A stretch of 64,000 bases of DNA from Coix lacryma-jobi var. lacryma-jobi (Eukaryota; Streptophyta; Magnoliopsida; Poales; Poaceae): the NCBI GenBank assembly GCA_009763385.1, contig CM019823.1, positions 48,377,528 through 48,441,527 of the forward strand, read 5' to 3'. The notes beneath the pieces are model-generated. The model saw only the letters and a list, made by a program, of their open reading frames with translations, was not told the origin of the DNA and ran no database searches. The position numbers and the translations under genes were made by a program. Below are positions 23,233 through 35,369 of this stretch, piece after piece; position 1 is the stretch's first letter, and each line of letters opens with the position of its first letter.

Positions 23233-24486
23233 TTATCGTTGCTTCGGCCCTTGGATGAGCAACGGCATCATAATGAACTTCCGCTTCATGCATAACCACG
23301 GAGGAAGGTTGTAGATACATAGAGTAACTGGCCAAGTGCTATGACTACTGCTTTGCTCCCCAAAAGGATTAAAACCATCCGTACTTAAAGCGGACCTCAA
23401 GTTTCTAGCCTTATTTGTAAACTCTGGAAATTCTCTGTCTATCGCTCTCCACTGGGATCCATCAGCTGGGTGCCTCCGCATATTGTCTACCTTACGGTCT
23501 TCTTTATGCCACCGTAACAACTTTGCATTGTCTTTATTTCTGAACAAACGTTTCAAGCGTGGTATTATAGGAGTATACCACATATCCTTGGCAGGGATTT
23601 TCTTCCTGCTGGGACGTTCTTCACCCTCTACGTCGCCAGTATCATCTCGCCTTATCTTATACCGCGATGCTTTACATACCGGGCATGCATCCAAATTCTC
23701 GTATTCCTCCCCACGGTACAGGATGCAGTCATTAGGATATGCGTGTATCCGCTAGATTTCTAATCTCAAAGGGCAGACGACCTGTTTTGCTTCATACGTA
23801 GTGGTGGACAATTCATTCGCTTTCAGAAGTATCTTTTTCATTATCTTCAGTAACTGTCCAAATGCCTTGTCGGATGTACCATTCTTTGTCTTCCATTGCG
23901 GCAGTTCCAGTGTAGTACCCAGCTTTTTTGGCCATCGTCAGCAGTAGGATATAGCAATTTCCTATGATCCTCTAGCATGCGCTCGAACTTGACCTTCTCC
24001 TTGTCACATTCACATTCTCTTTGTGCATCACGAATGGCATCACCAAGAGCATCAACATCAGTTGCCACATCTTCTGCTGCTGCTGTATCTTCTTCACCAT
24101 CTCGCCCCACTGCATCATCATAGAAGGCACCGTACTGAGCAATAATATCGGCGTGGGCCAATTCTTCTTCACCTTCTTCACTGAGCAATAATATCGGCGT
24201 GGGCCAATTCTTCTTCACCTTCTTCACCATCATCCATTACGACCCCCCTTTCTCCATGCTTCGTCCAACAAATATAGTTTGTTACGCATCCCGACTTTAA
24301 CAAATGCGTATGAAGAGTCCTTGAGCATGAATATTCCTTCAAATTCTTACAGATGGCGCATGGGCAGCACATGAAACCATCCTGCTTGTTTGCCTCAGCC
24401 ACACCTAAGAAATAGTGCACGCCAGCAATGAACTCTTTGGAGCGGCGATCGACATTATACATCCAATTGCGTGACAACATCTGCAT
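23233..24486 (-). pseudogene. TNP2-family (Transposase_21) transposase, N-terminal part, frameshifted
   Basis: Reading leftward: a transposase-associated domain (NWMYNVDRRSKEFIAGVHYF...CCPCAICKN, 24470-24340), an acidic linker, and the start of the TNP2 transposase with DACPVCKASRYK (about 23690), RNLRSALSTDGFNPFG (about 23390), SSSHSTWPV and PPWLCMKRKF (about 23290), then a stop at 23233 after GPKQ. The family's DDE catalytic region would lie further downstream and is missing. A 46-bp tandem duplication at 24135-24226 shifts the frame, and further stops lie near 23755 and 23850. Transposase would bind the CACTA ends and catalyse transposition; this copy cannot. Confidence 0.88.
24135..24226. 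repeat. 46-bp tandem duplication in the transposase linker
   Basis: CTGAGCAATAATATCGGCGTG at 24135 recurs at 24181 after exactly 46 bp. As 46 is not a multiple of three, it breaks the transposase frame; both copies encode the same EELAHADIIAQ segment in different frames. Confidence 0.9.
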
Positions 24487-24561
24487 TAAATATTACAACC
24501 ATGCACTTAGTAGTTTCTCATGTTATTGCACAACACTCGTGACATCACATGATTGATTAAT

Positions 24562-25098
24562 TCAAGCAAGCTTGAGTACAACGAAGACAATTGCAGCTAG
24601 CACTAAAAAAACTAAAACTAAAATGCACTTAAGCAACATAATTAGTTCGCGTCCAATCCCAACTAAAATACACAGATCATTCGCTTCATCAGCATGGATG
24701 GGCTGCTGCTGCTGACTCACTGCCACATCACCTTCAGCGGTAACCTCCTGTGCAACAGAATTTCGTACGTGTTGAACGTAATCTTCCTCCCAGTACCAAC
24801 CTTTACATCCGTCGGTGCCCTCCCACTGCAATTAGAACAAAGAATAAGGAATTTAAACAACATCATCAAGCAAAACCGATACAAATGAACCATATTAATC
24901 AAATACGGGTAAATAATAACTCACCTCATGGTCCGGACACTTGTAGAATATACGACCCTTGTTGATTCCCTCTTTTTTCACTCGGTACTCCTTCACAATC
25001 TTCTGCTTACACTCGTCGCAAGCAATGAGAGGAAGATCCGGCCGCAAACGCTTTGGATCCCGATGATGAGAGGCTGAGGACCCGGTCACGGTTGCCAT
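24562..25098 (-). CDS. zf-GRF domain protein encoded by the CACTA element, two exons
   Basis: Exon 1 is 25098-24925 (58 codons, ATG at 25096-25098) and exon 2 is 24825-24562; the intron has GTGAGT at its start and TTCTAATTGCAG at its end, and phase is preserved. Exon 1 carries a GRF-type zinc finger: ACDECKQKIVKEY...NKGRIFYKCPDHE. Exon 2 gives WEGTDGCKGWYWEEDYV and a hydrophobic C-terminal helix (LILMLL to VFVVLKLA) that may cross a membrane. Total about 145 residues. Small GRF-finger proteins with a C-terminal hydrophobic tail are common in grass genomes and may ride on such elements. The ORF is intact; its function in transposition is unknown. Confidence 0.75.
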
Positions 25099-25679
25099 CT
25101 ACTATATTCATACTCATTTTTTAAACTATTACATGCAAATTCCTAATTTTCTAAACAATTATAAATAAAAAAAGACTCTAAATTTATCTATTTGTTTAGA
25201 TAATCGAAAAATATGATATAACAATATCAATTTCCACATTGTCTACTCTCTATATTCATTGTTGCAAACTATTATAAATTCCACATTTTTCTAAAGAAAA
25301 TTAACTAAAAAGACACTAAAATTCATTATTACTCGTCTTGCATAAGTATGAAATATACAATAGATACTACCTAGCAGTAGAAAACTATAAGTGATTGTGA
25401 TGAACCAATTTAAACTACTCAACTCTCTATGCTTGTTCTTGCAAACTATATATTTTAATTAAATTCCTCTCATATTCAAAAGACATGGTAGGAGATGAAA
25501 ATAGTTACCTCTAAACGCAAAGAGACAATGACGGAGTCGAAGAAGATCACCAATTGACGCCGGAGACGAAGAACAATGAAGAACAAGCAAGAACAAGCAA
25601 TAGCAACAGCAAGAACAAGCAAGGAACCTCACTGAAATTTGAATGTCTCTGGCTCGGGGAGAAAGAAGTTGGCAGGTTA

Positions 25680-25945
25680 TAAATCGGGAGCTTTAGTCCC
25701 GGTTTGTATTAAAAACTGGGGCTAAAAGGTGATCATTTATCCCAGGGCAAGCCATAAACTGTGGCTAAATCTTTAGTCCCGGTCTGTGGCACCAACCGGG
25801 ACTAAAGAGTGCCCTTTAGTCCCGGTTGGTAACACGGACCGGGACTAAAGGTTCCCTGCCCCGACAGCTCTGCGCAGTAGCCGTTGGGGCAGACCCTTTA
25901 GTCCCGGTCCGTGTTACCGACCGGGACTAAAGGGTCTATTAGTCC
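25680..25945. repeat. CACTA subterminal inverted repeats
   Basis: Repeated CTTTAGTCCCGGT(T/C) units face CCGGGACTAAAG partners, forming at least three 30-40-bp hairpins (for example 25820-25849 and 25898-25932). Such arrays are transposase-binding sites in CACTA elements. Confidence 0.85.
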
Positions 25946-26014
25946 CGGGTGGCAAAAACGCTGAGACAAATGGCGATTTTGGGAATCGGCTAAAGACCCT
26001 GCTCTGTAGTAGTC

Positions 26015-26936
26015 AACCTAGGTGTTTTGAGAAGTACTTAAGTTAGTTACACTATCGATTATGCTCTTGCTCTATGTTTAGGCCTCGTGCTTCGTGAGTT
26101 TGCATACCACTCAACTCTCAGTGCTTGTGTGCACCATTGACTATTGTTATACTCATAGGGGCTTGTAGTCTTACGAAACCACAACAACAGTTTTTGTGGT
26201 GATTGTTGCCACCGTGTGCCGGAGAGAACGAAGTCTGCAATGATTTCTCGGTGAAGACAGCGAGGAGCGGTCTTGGAGAAGCATCTCGGAGACCCACTTG
26301 CATATGGGGAAGGCCCATGAGCTATCTACAGATTTACTCGACCGAGAGTTTGGTCCTTGATAGAGGCTCCATTGAGGACTAGGAGAAGCGTGAGCTTCTC
26401 AATACCTCGGTAATGATATGAAAATCATCAATAAAATTTTGCATCTCTATCTTATTTAAGCTTCCGCAATTTATATTATGTACCTAGATTGTGTGCTTAT
26501 ATTTCTAGTTTAGCTTGCCAAGCTAGTCGATACCATTAGAACATAGGTTGTATAACTCTTTTACGATAGAGCTAGTAAAACCTTAATTGCACATACAAAT
26601 ATATTACTTTTCTTGCATAAGTTTTGATGAGTAGAAAATTAAAGGTCATAGTTTAAGAGAGTAGATTTTTAGAAAGCCTAATTAACACACACACACACAC
26701 TTGCCCTTAGACGTTAGGGTCCCTAACCTTAGGCAGGCCGAAGCTATGCATGGTTTACATCCCATCCTGGCAAGGCTAGGAATAAGCCTAGGGAGCATAG
26801 AGCATACTAATCCCTGTCCAGGTTCAAGGAGATAGTGATGATTTGTAATTACTGCAATCGGGCAGAGAACATACACCCTTCGTGAGGAATATCACTCTGG
26901 ATATGCATCTAGACAATTAGTTCCGTTTGAGCTATA
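26015..26936. other. Unclassified retroelement-like debris
   Basis: The sequence resembles the U5/leader style of grass copia elements (for example GAGAGTTTGGTCCTTGATAG and a CTCAATACCTCGG stretch), but no LTR edge, primer site or ORF can be placed. A (CA)n tract lies at about 26684-26700. Confidence 0.3.
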
Positions 26937-27070
26937 GGCCCGTTCGGATGATTCGTACAAGCTGGTTCGGATGATTTGTACGGCTGATTTTTTTTATATA
27001 AGAGAAAAACACTATCATACGATTGTTTGTATGGATTAAAGACAATAGATGCTCAAGCAAACACGGCCGA
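26937..27070. mobile_element. Small MITE-like element
   Basis: GGCCCGTTCGGATGATTCG at the left and CAAACACGGCCGATTC at the right form weak terminal inverted repeats of the GGCC...TTTGG type common in grass MITEs. Duplicated ends are not clear. Confidence 0.35.
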
Positions 27071-27134
27071 TTCGTCAGAGGTGTTTATTTTGATTCATAG
27101 CTAGAACGATATTCTTTTCGAGGTGGAGGTTGTA

Positions 27135-27377
27135 CTCCCTCCGTCCTTAAATAACTGTCGTTTTTGGTTTTTGAGAAATAATTTTGATTAAATATATATT
27201 AAAAATATTAATATTTATGGTATATAATTAGTAGCATTAGAAAGATTTTTTAATCTAGTTTTTTAACAAATTTATTTAGAGACATAAATATTGTACGTAT
27301 TTTCTACAAATCGAGTTAAACTTATAACATGTACACCAACAACAATGGTTATTGGTTATTTAGAGGCAGAGTAAGGG
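27135..27377. mobile_element. Stowaway-like MITE, degenerate
   Basis: The left end TACTCCCTCCGTCCTTAAATAACTG pairs imperfectly with GTTATTTAGAGGCAGAGTAAGGGAGTG at the right, typical of Tc1/mariner-derived Stowaway elements with TA target sites. Confidence 0.6.
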
Positions 27378-28670
27378 AGTGTTTGGGACTGCTTCGCTCC
27401 TATTTTTTCAGCTCTACTCCATGAACTCCACCATGGAGCAGCTCCACCATGGAGTTTGTGGAGCAAGTAGTACTGTTTGACACACAACTCTACTCTAGTT
27501 CTAGAAATGAGTTGTTTTTATACAAATAATCCATTATGCCACTATACAAATAATTGTTCCATACATTGTAAATGAAAAAAAACTAAACAAAGGTCATAAT
27601 TTGAATACAAATAATTGTCGATAGGTAAACAAAACAACTATGAATCGAACTGTTCTAATAATTCTAGCCCCAAGTAAGAGAGAGAGAGAGCGCGCGGATA
27701 TAATAAATTACAAGGATTCAAGAAAACAAAAAAACTTCAAAAGAAAAAGAAAAGCAAAGAACATATAATCAATTTAACTCCTACGAAGCTACACACACGG
27801 ATACAAGAAAAAGGAAAAATAACAGAGCAGTTCGCTGCACATCACCACCGTCACTCCCGCGCATGCACACCGACCCTGTTTTGGAAAGGAAATGATAATT
27901 AATGAGTGGCAATATGGTTAATTATCTTTTAACTCCACGTGGGAGTATAGAACTTCAAAAACTAAAGTAACCCTTATGGGGGTGTTTGGGACTGCTCCAC
28001 TCCATTTTTTACTGCTCCGCTCCACGAACTCTACCATGGAGCAGCTCCACCGTAGAGTTTACGGAGCAAATGATCTTCTTTGGCACACAGCTCTGCTTCA
28101 GCTTTAGAAATGAGTTATTTTTATATAAATAGTTTATTATACCCCTAATAGAAATTCCATTTGATATTATTATTACTGAGATTTTAAATAAATATTTTTT
28201 AGGGGAAGAGATTAGAAAAAATTAGAAGAGGTTACAAAACTAGAGTACCAAACACCCGTCATTTTTAAATAAAATACACAACCACAGGGAGGGGAGGAGA
28301 TTAGAAGAAATAACGCGTCATTGATGAGTGGCAAGGTAGGTAATTACCTCACAACTCCATGTGGGAATACACAACTCCAAAAACTGGAGTACCCCTTGAG
28401 GTGCTCCAGAAAAAACGTGGAGTTAGCCTCTAGCTCCATGTTTTTTTACGGAGCAGAGTTCTTGGAACTGGACGCGTTTGACACTATGGAGCTGGAGCGG
28501 AGCAACAAAAACGGAAGCGGAGCAGTCCCAAACACCCCTAAGGTATAAAAAAACGTGAAGTTGGCCATCAGCTCCATTTTTTTCTTGAAGCACTTTTTTC
28601 TTGGAGTTGAGAGTGTTTGGCAATGCGGAGCTAAAAAAAACAGGAGCGAAGCAGTCCAAAAACCCTCCAA
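27372..28670. mobile_element. MITE (outer copy) split by a related copy
   Basis: Outer ends GTGTTTGGGACTGCTTCGCTCCT (27378) and AGGAGCGAAGCAGTCCAAAAACCC (28643-28666) are inverted repeats. The body is interrupted at about 27977 by the inner element and resumes after 28543; internal text (GAGTGGCAA...TAATTA...ACTCCA.GTGGGA) is shared by both copies, so they belong to one family. Confidence 0.7.
27977..28543. mobile_element. MITE (inner copy), inserted in its own family member
   Basis: Ends GGGGTGTTTGGGACTGCTCC and GGAGCAGTCCCAAACACCCC are nearly perfect inverted repeats. The copy is about 565 bp, with better preserved termini than the outer element, consistent with later insertion. The target duplication is not clear. 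Confidence 0.75.
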
Positions 28671-29371
28671 GTACCTGTCAGCAGCATTTTGTTGACCGGT
28701 GGCCGAAACTGACCGACATATGAGCTCACGCAATTGTTGGATCCGTTTTACAAATCGACTTTCCAATGCTGCAACTAAATGACTGAAGAGGGGACTGTTC
28801 ATGCGATCGACGTTGCACCACACGTTGCCTCGAAACAGCTCCTAGGTCATCCGCGGTAGTGATTCGATAAACGGAGATAGTGCGTCCACGTAATAGCAGA
28901 ATGAGTTGAATTATGAGTTACTCACAGTAAAGTCGCACAATAAGAAACATCTATAATAGCCTGCGGTTGCTGACGAGTGACAGTGGAAAACACAGCAAAA
29001 GATCAGTATGCAGGGTACGTTTCCAGCTCGCGAAGAATCGACTCCAAATCACTAGATCTCTTATTTCTTCGATAATTCGCACCACTGGTCGATTTGATCC
29101 ATGTGAACACATCAGCCGATGATTCGCGCTCAGTTTCTCACTGGAGAAGCCCTTGTGAACAGCGCTCACACCTGTCCCATTGTAAGGTGAAGAGCTAACT
29201 CATGGTTAATACTGAAAGTTACCCTTGGCGCTCAAAATTCAATACGCCAAAACGTGCATATGGCACATGGATAGTTGGTCCAACCGGGCTGGTGGTGCTG
29301 CCAAAAATAACGGCTACACAAATTATAACACGTTTATCAGGTCCCAGTCCAGTCCTTCGAATGATTTGCGA
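28671..29371 (-). other. 3' flank of the hydrolase gene with coding-like patches
   Basis: It probably includes the 3' UTR. Two minus-strand stretches look protein-like (NSPLFSHLVAALESRFVKR near 28790-28730, and SSEKLSANHRLMCSHGSNR near 29150-29090), but I recognise neither and splice sites are uncertain; they may be fragments of a captured gene. Confidence 0.3.
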
Positions 29372-32300
29372 TCATACGAATGCCTCTCGCGATTCTGTGG
29401 GTAGCTTCAACTCAGGCTCCAAATCACCAAGAGGTGCGAAGTAAGCGTCAACCATGTCATTTGTAACATACTCGAGGGCAGGAGGGTCCCACTGAGACAA
29501 CAAATACATACAAATTAACTTGTATAGATCACAAAGAACAGGTTCTTTTCCTAGTGCAAAGAACTGATCAATCAAAACAGCAAAACAATTACCTTAGGAG
29601 TGAAGTCTTTGTCGACTAGTCGTGCTCTGACACCCTACACAGCGATGAGAAAATAAGAACTAGTATATAACAAAAAAATGCAATCTTTTAACCAGCAACA
29701 AAAACAAAATAAAATGCTCAATTAATTCACTTCTATAACAAACGGCTTCCATAATTTCAAAAATTTAGTGACAGGAATCTCTCAATTTCCAAATCAAAAG
29801 TTCGATAGTATTCTCTTTCAAGTTTTAAAAGTTAGCAGCAACAACGATCACTTTATCAAGCCTAATAGTTTACAGATATTCTCTGAACTTCTAGAAAGAA
29901 TGCAGCATTAAGAACATACCTCACAGAATTCATGAGAAAATTGCTTTGAGATTCCATTCATGGACATGCGGTACTCACGGACAAGGCACTCATCGAGTGT
30001 CTGATATCTACCCTCGCGTATCTACATCATGGCCAGAAACAATCTCAGTCAACAGCACAAGGACAAACAACTGAGGTCGTAGAACTTCTACTTACCGATC
30101 GCAGTGAGACCTTCAAAGCTAACGGAGAGGCCTCTTTCAATCGTTTCAGTGCCAAGGTACACCATTCTTCATCTGAGCTAGCTGCTTCACTTTCCTGATT
30201 ATGACACTACTCAGTTTTAAATCATATGGAAATTGAACAGAACTTTCAGTCGCAGAACAAAAAAAACACTGAACTCATCAAACTAAATCATGCACCATTC
30301 AGGGCAACAAAATTGCAATTATGAAAAACATATCAAGGAGGTATGGTTAGTTTCATCAAAGGTTAACTATAAGATTCATGAAAATTTCACAGTAAATAGT
30401 GAGATGCTAGCAAAAGGTCAGAAACCAAGCCACAAATGGCATATATTCACTCATTATCAAATCAATCAAAAAATGATGAATGTTAGGATAGTAAAAGGCA
30501 ATTGAATCATCACTCACCAAGGCATCAACAATCTCTTCAACTGTGTCATGGCTGAAGCATTTATCAATCACCTCCAGCCTAAGGTAACATAAATGGAAAA
30601 ATCAGGGATGACAATCAAGATGATATGCACAATATGAAGGTACACTCTTGATCCTTGCAGCACATCTCGCCTACTTTCAAATATATGGCCCTTGATACAC
30701 TCGTGGAAAAAAAAAGTTTCATAAGGTGCTCTTCTTTTGTACATGCCTTACTGATGAACTGTGTAAATGTATTCAGTCATTTATGTGTGCTGGTGACAGG
30801 CGTGGACGGTGATGATCTCTCCAACACCTCTGGCGAGGTTAATGGATGATGGATGTGAGGACGCCAAGGTGCAGAGACCAGTGGTGATGGACATGGATCC
30901 GTGTGTTGAGGTTGCCAGTAGCACTGTGTCACATGTTACGGCGGAGTGCTGCTCCACGTGTTGTGGCGGAGCACACGCCGAGGTGGCACAGATACTGGAC
31001 TGGCGGCAAGATGCTTGGCGGCCACACGTAAGGCCATGGATGCGATCTGCGCGACCCTGGTGGTGGAGCTGCACGAGCTAAGCACGTGGGTGGTGGAGGT
31101 GTGAGTATTGGGGGAGGGAGGGGAACTGCTCACCAGCAGACAACCATTTCTTGTATCCCAATTCTCTGCTCTGGCTGTCCGTGCGTTCATGTACACTGAT
31201 GTGGTCGGCCACCCGAGCCATGCAGCTGCGCCCTCTTCCCCCTCAAGGACAGTGGTGGCTGTTGATCTAAGAGCGCTGAGCAGTGAGGGAGAGGAAGTAG
31301 AAGGGCGGAGGGAAGCAAAGCAGCGCATCCAGAGAGGGGTGGAGGGAAGCGGAGCAGCGCATCCAGGCAGAAGCGGAAGCGGAACGGCACTGCAGGCAGG
31401 GATCGGGAGTGAGAGATGGAAAGTTTTCTAGATGGAGCTACACCATGAGGGGGGAGGGGGGGGGCACATGGTCTACCTGATGGGCTGGGACAGGCCATTT
31501 CTTACTCCTCTTTTCTTCTTTTTTCTTCATTGTCATCTACTGCTCTAAGCTGCTATTTTAAGTTTCCCTTAAATTCTTAAGGCGCCGCCACGCCTCACGC
31601 TTTGGTCACTTAAGCGTAAGGCAGTAGTAGTCATTGATAATCATGCATTTTTATGACGAAAATAAACTGACATGCCCAAAAGTAATGACACTAAGGAAAA
31701 GAACACGTAGATCAAAGCCTGCCATGCTAGAATCAATTCGAGAAAAGAACTAGCAATGGTTCTAGATTTCAATTCTTGTTCGTAAATGGTTAAATATAAC
31801 ATTTCTACCTTTTTCTACTGGGTGCGTGTCTGCGTGATTAACTATTATGTATCCCAAATCCCAAAAAAGGATTTTGGAATAACAAAGCAGGGTTACTGAG
31901 TCATAGTTAGAGCTGCTGGCAGCTAAACCTAACAATGGGCTGGGATCCCAACCGAACCCACACCAGTCCAGAGAGATACGTGTTGATTAATTAGTCCACA
32001 CAAAACCAAACCCTTTTTTCTGAAACCAACCCAATCCAAACCGTATTGTTATTTCAGCCCCATCGGCTCTCTCTGGCGCGTCGACAGGTTCGCAGAAATA
32101 TGGAATCGTAGCTCTGCGCTCGCAGGAGAGGACAGAGTCGAGAGAGAGGCATCTGACATTGGAGACGGATAGAAACCGATTCACACCACCCCAGACCAAA
32201 CCAGTCCACTAGCCTCTTTAGCCCAATTTCACCCAAACTGTGTAGGACCAAATGCAAAACCAAACCACAGGACCCGGTTTCAGTCCAAACCATTCCCAGG

Positions 32301-34661
32301 TTTACTGGCAGCCATGGAGATGACACATGATAAAGTGTTTGATGAGCAATGTTTGGTAAAATAAATTACCGATGAACAATGCTTTTTTTGTCTGGATAGA
32401 CCATGTCTCCATATTGTGCAAGGGAAGAATCAATAACTGATGGGTCATCAGTTGCTAACTTTGCAAGTCGTTCATCGATCAGATCCAGATGCTGTCCAAA
32501 AAAAGCAAACATAAAATGTTCATAAGTTGATAAAAAATACCACAGTAGAAATATCTGAACTTCAAACATGAGACATATAGTAAAAAGAATCTTACGCCAC
32601 TCATGGAATAGTGTGTAGCAAGGCCAAGAGCAATCATATCTGTTCCATTGAGCTTTTCACCAGTCAAGGCCACATATTCCCCTTCAAGGCTTCCAGTGTG
32701 AAAACTAGCAGACTGATTGTGTATTCCTATTTTGCAATGGATTACAGCACAACCACCAATAAAGTAGCAGGGGCAAGATGTAACTCCACATAACAGCACT
32801 AACCAACATGACCAGTTAGATGTGACAAATAAAATGAGGCTGCAGCATCAGGATGAAATCCAATATGAACTTCTGGTGTTGCAAAGACCTGAAATCGTCG
32901 CATTAAAATATTTATATATCAAATACCTGATTGCAAACAAGTCAAGAAATTGAGGAAGCATCAAGAGGAAAATAGCGTAAGCTCGCCACAGAAATATATA
33001 GAAAATAAAAGCGAATGAGTAAAAATATATTGACATACTGTTCTATCAGTTGCAATGCGGAATGTTCCAGGAATGGAAACGCCTCCACCACCACCCATAG
33101 TAACACCATCAAGAATGGCAATCTATATTAGCAGATAAACGCAATCTCAGATGTCAAATCAAAAATATTATAATGAATCATAACAAGAAAATAGTTCTGA
33201 ATCCATATACTTTACATGTGGTTTCAAGTACGTGCCCAGAAAATAAATGAACATGTACAAAGTCTTGAAAAAATCCTTACATTCCTCCAGCTTGCCTGAT
33301 AAAGGGAAAAAATATTAAATTTAAGGTAAACCTGGGCAGCACAAAACATTTTTGCAATGCACAAGTTTACAGTGAACCATCCAAATTTAAGGAACTTCTT
33401 GTACAATAAATTGGTACTTCTTGTACAAATAAAGTAGGTTCAGCAAGCAAGCAAATGGAGAGTTGTTTTACCGAATTGTGACATCGTAATAACTCGCTGC
33501 TGTTTTGTGAAAGCAAAAGCAAGCATGACAGACAGTTTACTAAAAAGGATAAGCAGGTGACAAAAATATAACGGAATGATTACTAACAACAGTTCACAAT
33601 GGGATACAGACTATATGCTATGCAGGGCCTAACCACCCACCTTCACTGATAAGTTCACGTAATCTAACAACATCCCCACCAGCACAGAATGCTCGGCCGC
33701 TGCCCTTCATGCAGTGAACAACTCAATTTATATTTGGTCAGCAATATTAGCAGAACTGAAATGATGAGACACCATACCTTCATCATGACAAAGCCAATGT
33801 CTGGGTTGTCCTCCCATGATTCATAAAATTTATTAAGCCTAGCTCCCTATCAAGACAGAGATTCCACCGAGCATCAGATCAACTGTTCCCAATGTAAAGC
33901 TGTAAGCTACAATCTATACACCCGTGGACAGAAAAGAAATGATGAAGTCAGCATTATCAACACACAAATAAACTAAGCCTAAAAATCATTTGCATTGCAA
34001 GAAAGGGACTAAATCAATCTGCAGTAGCTCCACCTTTGTTGAAGAAAAGGGTAGTTCACCCAAGTCCCAACACCAAGGCGCCCAGCATCCATAAATGACT
34101 GTTTGGACATTGCATTATACACATGCTCTGGAAATGATAGCAGGGGCCTAAAACAGATAACATGATTCACCAAACTGCTATGGAGCATGATCACCGACTC
34201 ATTTCATAAAACAGCACACCTATAGTTCAGTGAGCCCGAACCCCATCACCACACAACTATGTAAAGCATTTCATCGAACAAAGAGTCTTCCAATCACCAC
34301 CGAAACAAAATTGAGCACCAACTAACCTACTATAGTACGCGAGGAAATGGGGACAAACCATGGTGGTGGTGAGGGCATTGAGGTAGCCAGGGCGGTTGAG
34401 CACGGCGGCGCGCGCACTAGCCTTTCCTTCCACGAGCACCTGCGCAAAATAATACGGTGTCAGCGACGGAACCCCACGCCTCCAATGCCGGAGGATGCGA
34501 CGACGTTGGGCCCGGCTGACCAGGCGCTTAGTTACCTCGTCGCTGGAAACGGCGTTCGACGGTTGGAGGGAGGAGAGAGGTCGCAGTCCCCAAAGCGCGC
34601 CGCGGCGCAGGGCCTCGCTGGCGCGGCGTGAGACGGCGGCGGCGGCGGCGAGGCGCGGCAT
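29372..34661 (-). CDS. 3-hydroxyisobutyryl-CoA hydrolase-like protein, mitochondrial (14 exons)
   Basis: Coding exons (minus): 34661-34536, 34439-34359, 33846-33778, 33704-33641, 33295-33216, 33122-33039, 32888-32804, 32681-32596, 32491-32370, 30578-30518, 30194-30096, 30021-29920, 29634-29593, 29491-29372. All introns are GT-AG, phases agree, total 406 codons, usual for the family. The N-terminus (MPRLAAAAAVSRRASEALRR) is a likely mitochondrial presequence. Crotonase-fold landmarks: NRPGYLNALTT, GSGRAFCAGGDVVRL (oxyanion-hole region), DGVTMGGGGGVSIPG, and TPEVHIGFHPD with the Glu and Asp expected in the hydrolase site. Family members hydrolyse 3-hydroxyisobutyryl-CoA in valine breakdown; close plant homologues have also been reported as mitoribosomal subunit mS47, so either role is possible. 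Intron 9 (1791 bp) is far longer than the others. No disabling change seen. Confidence 0.93.
30579..32369 (-). other. Long intron 9 of the hydrolase gene, with foreign-looking insert
   Basis: The other introns that I mapped are mostly 80-500 bp. This one carries a GC-rich block (about 30790-31500) followed by 31890-32330, sequence rich in CCAAACC/CCAACCC motifs. No transposon termini or protein could be recognised. The splice sites at both ends are normal, so the gene can still be spliced. Confidence 0.6.
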
Positions 34662-35139
34662 GGTGGCGCGGATCGTAGGGTTTTGGACTCTGGGAGTGGA
34701 AGCTGGAGTGGTCCACAAAGGAAAAATGTGGCCCGTCGAAGTGCCGTGACGGGAAAAAACTGCGTGGGAGCACGGTCTGATTGTATATGGGCTAAGGATC
34801 ATGGGCCGAAATGTTGACCCGGTGACCTGCCTCCAAAAAAAAGTGAAATGGATGCAGTCCTCCAAAAACAATTGAAACGGATGCACAAAAATCCTTTTTT
34901 TTTTCTTGTTCATATGAACCCAAAATGGACGCTAACGCTATCCTCTCAAAAAAATCTAATTTATAAGAAATTTTATCTTTTTTAAGCTATGTAGCTTTCT
35001 AAATTGTAATACCTTGTCTGTACTATATTTCTAAACATAGTGTATATCATAATATTTACTATGCATCTAGAAAAGTTAAAATGTTCTACAATTTGGAATT
35101 AATGAGTAGATTTTGCTGTGCAAGATATATGTAGATGCA
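34662..35139. promoter_or_regulatory. 5' flank of the hydrolase gene
   Basis: The first ~170 bp upstream of the ATG would hold the 5' UTR and core promoter of the minus-strand gene; no clear TATA box is seen. Beyond 34900 the sequence is AT-rich and MITE-like. Confidence 0.4.
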
Positions 35140-35318
35140 TACTCCATTCCAAATTACAAGATGTTTTAGTTTTTTAGATTTAGACTAGATACATTGTAAT
35201 TTGTTTAGTATATATATACACTATGTTTATCTCAAAAAAAGATATACACTATGTTTGGCTGTAAAGTGAAAATAATGTATCTAAAAAGGCTAAAATATTA
35301 TTTGGAATAGAAGGTAGT
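35140..35318. mobile_element. Stowaway-like MITE
   Basis: TACTCCATTCCAAATTACAAG at the left pairs with TATTTGGAATAGAAGGTAGTA at the right; flanking TA and small size fit Stowaway. Confidence 0.65.
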
Positions 35319-35369
35319 AGAAACAATTATTAAGAAAATAAAAAACCTTATAAGTTGGAGGAATGAAGA

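Larger units (their letters stand above)
22329..26014 (-). mobile_element. Truncated CACTA (En/Spm) element
   Basis: The right end reads, on the minus strand, ACTACTACAGAGCAGGGTC, a CACTA-type terminal inverted repeat with its first base changed, followed by subterminal TTTAGTCCCGG repeats. Reading leftward come a zf-GRF ORF, the N-terminal part of a TNP2-family transposase and the C-terminal part of a Ulp1-like peptidase ORF. No CACTA terminus is found on the left, where it abuts the truncated LTR. The transposase middle and C-terminus are missing, so it is not autonomous. Confidence 0.85.
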
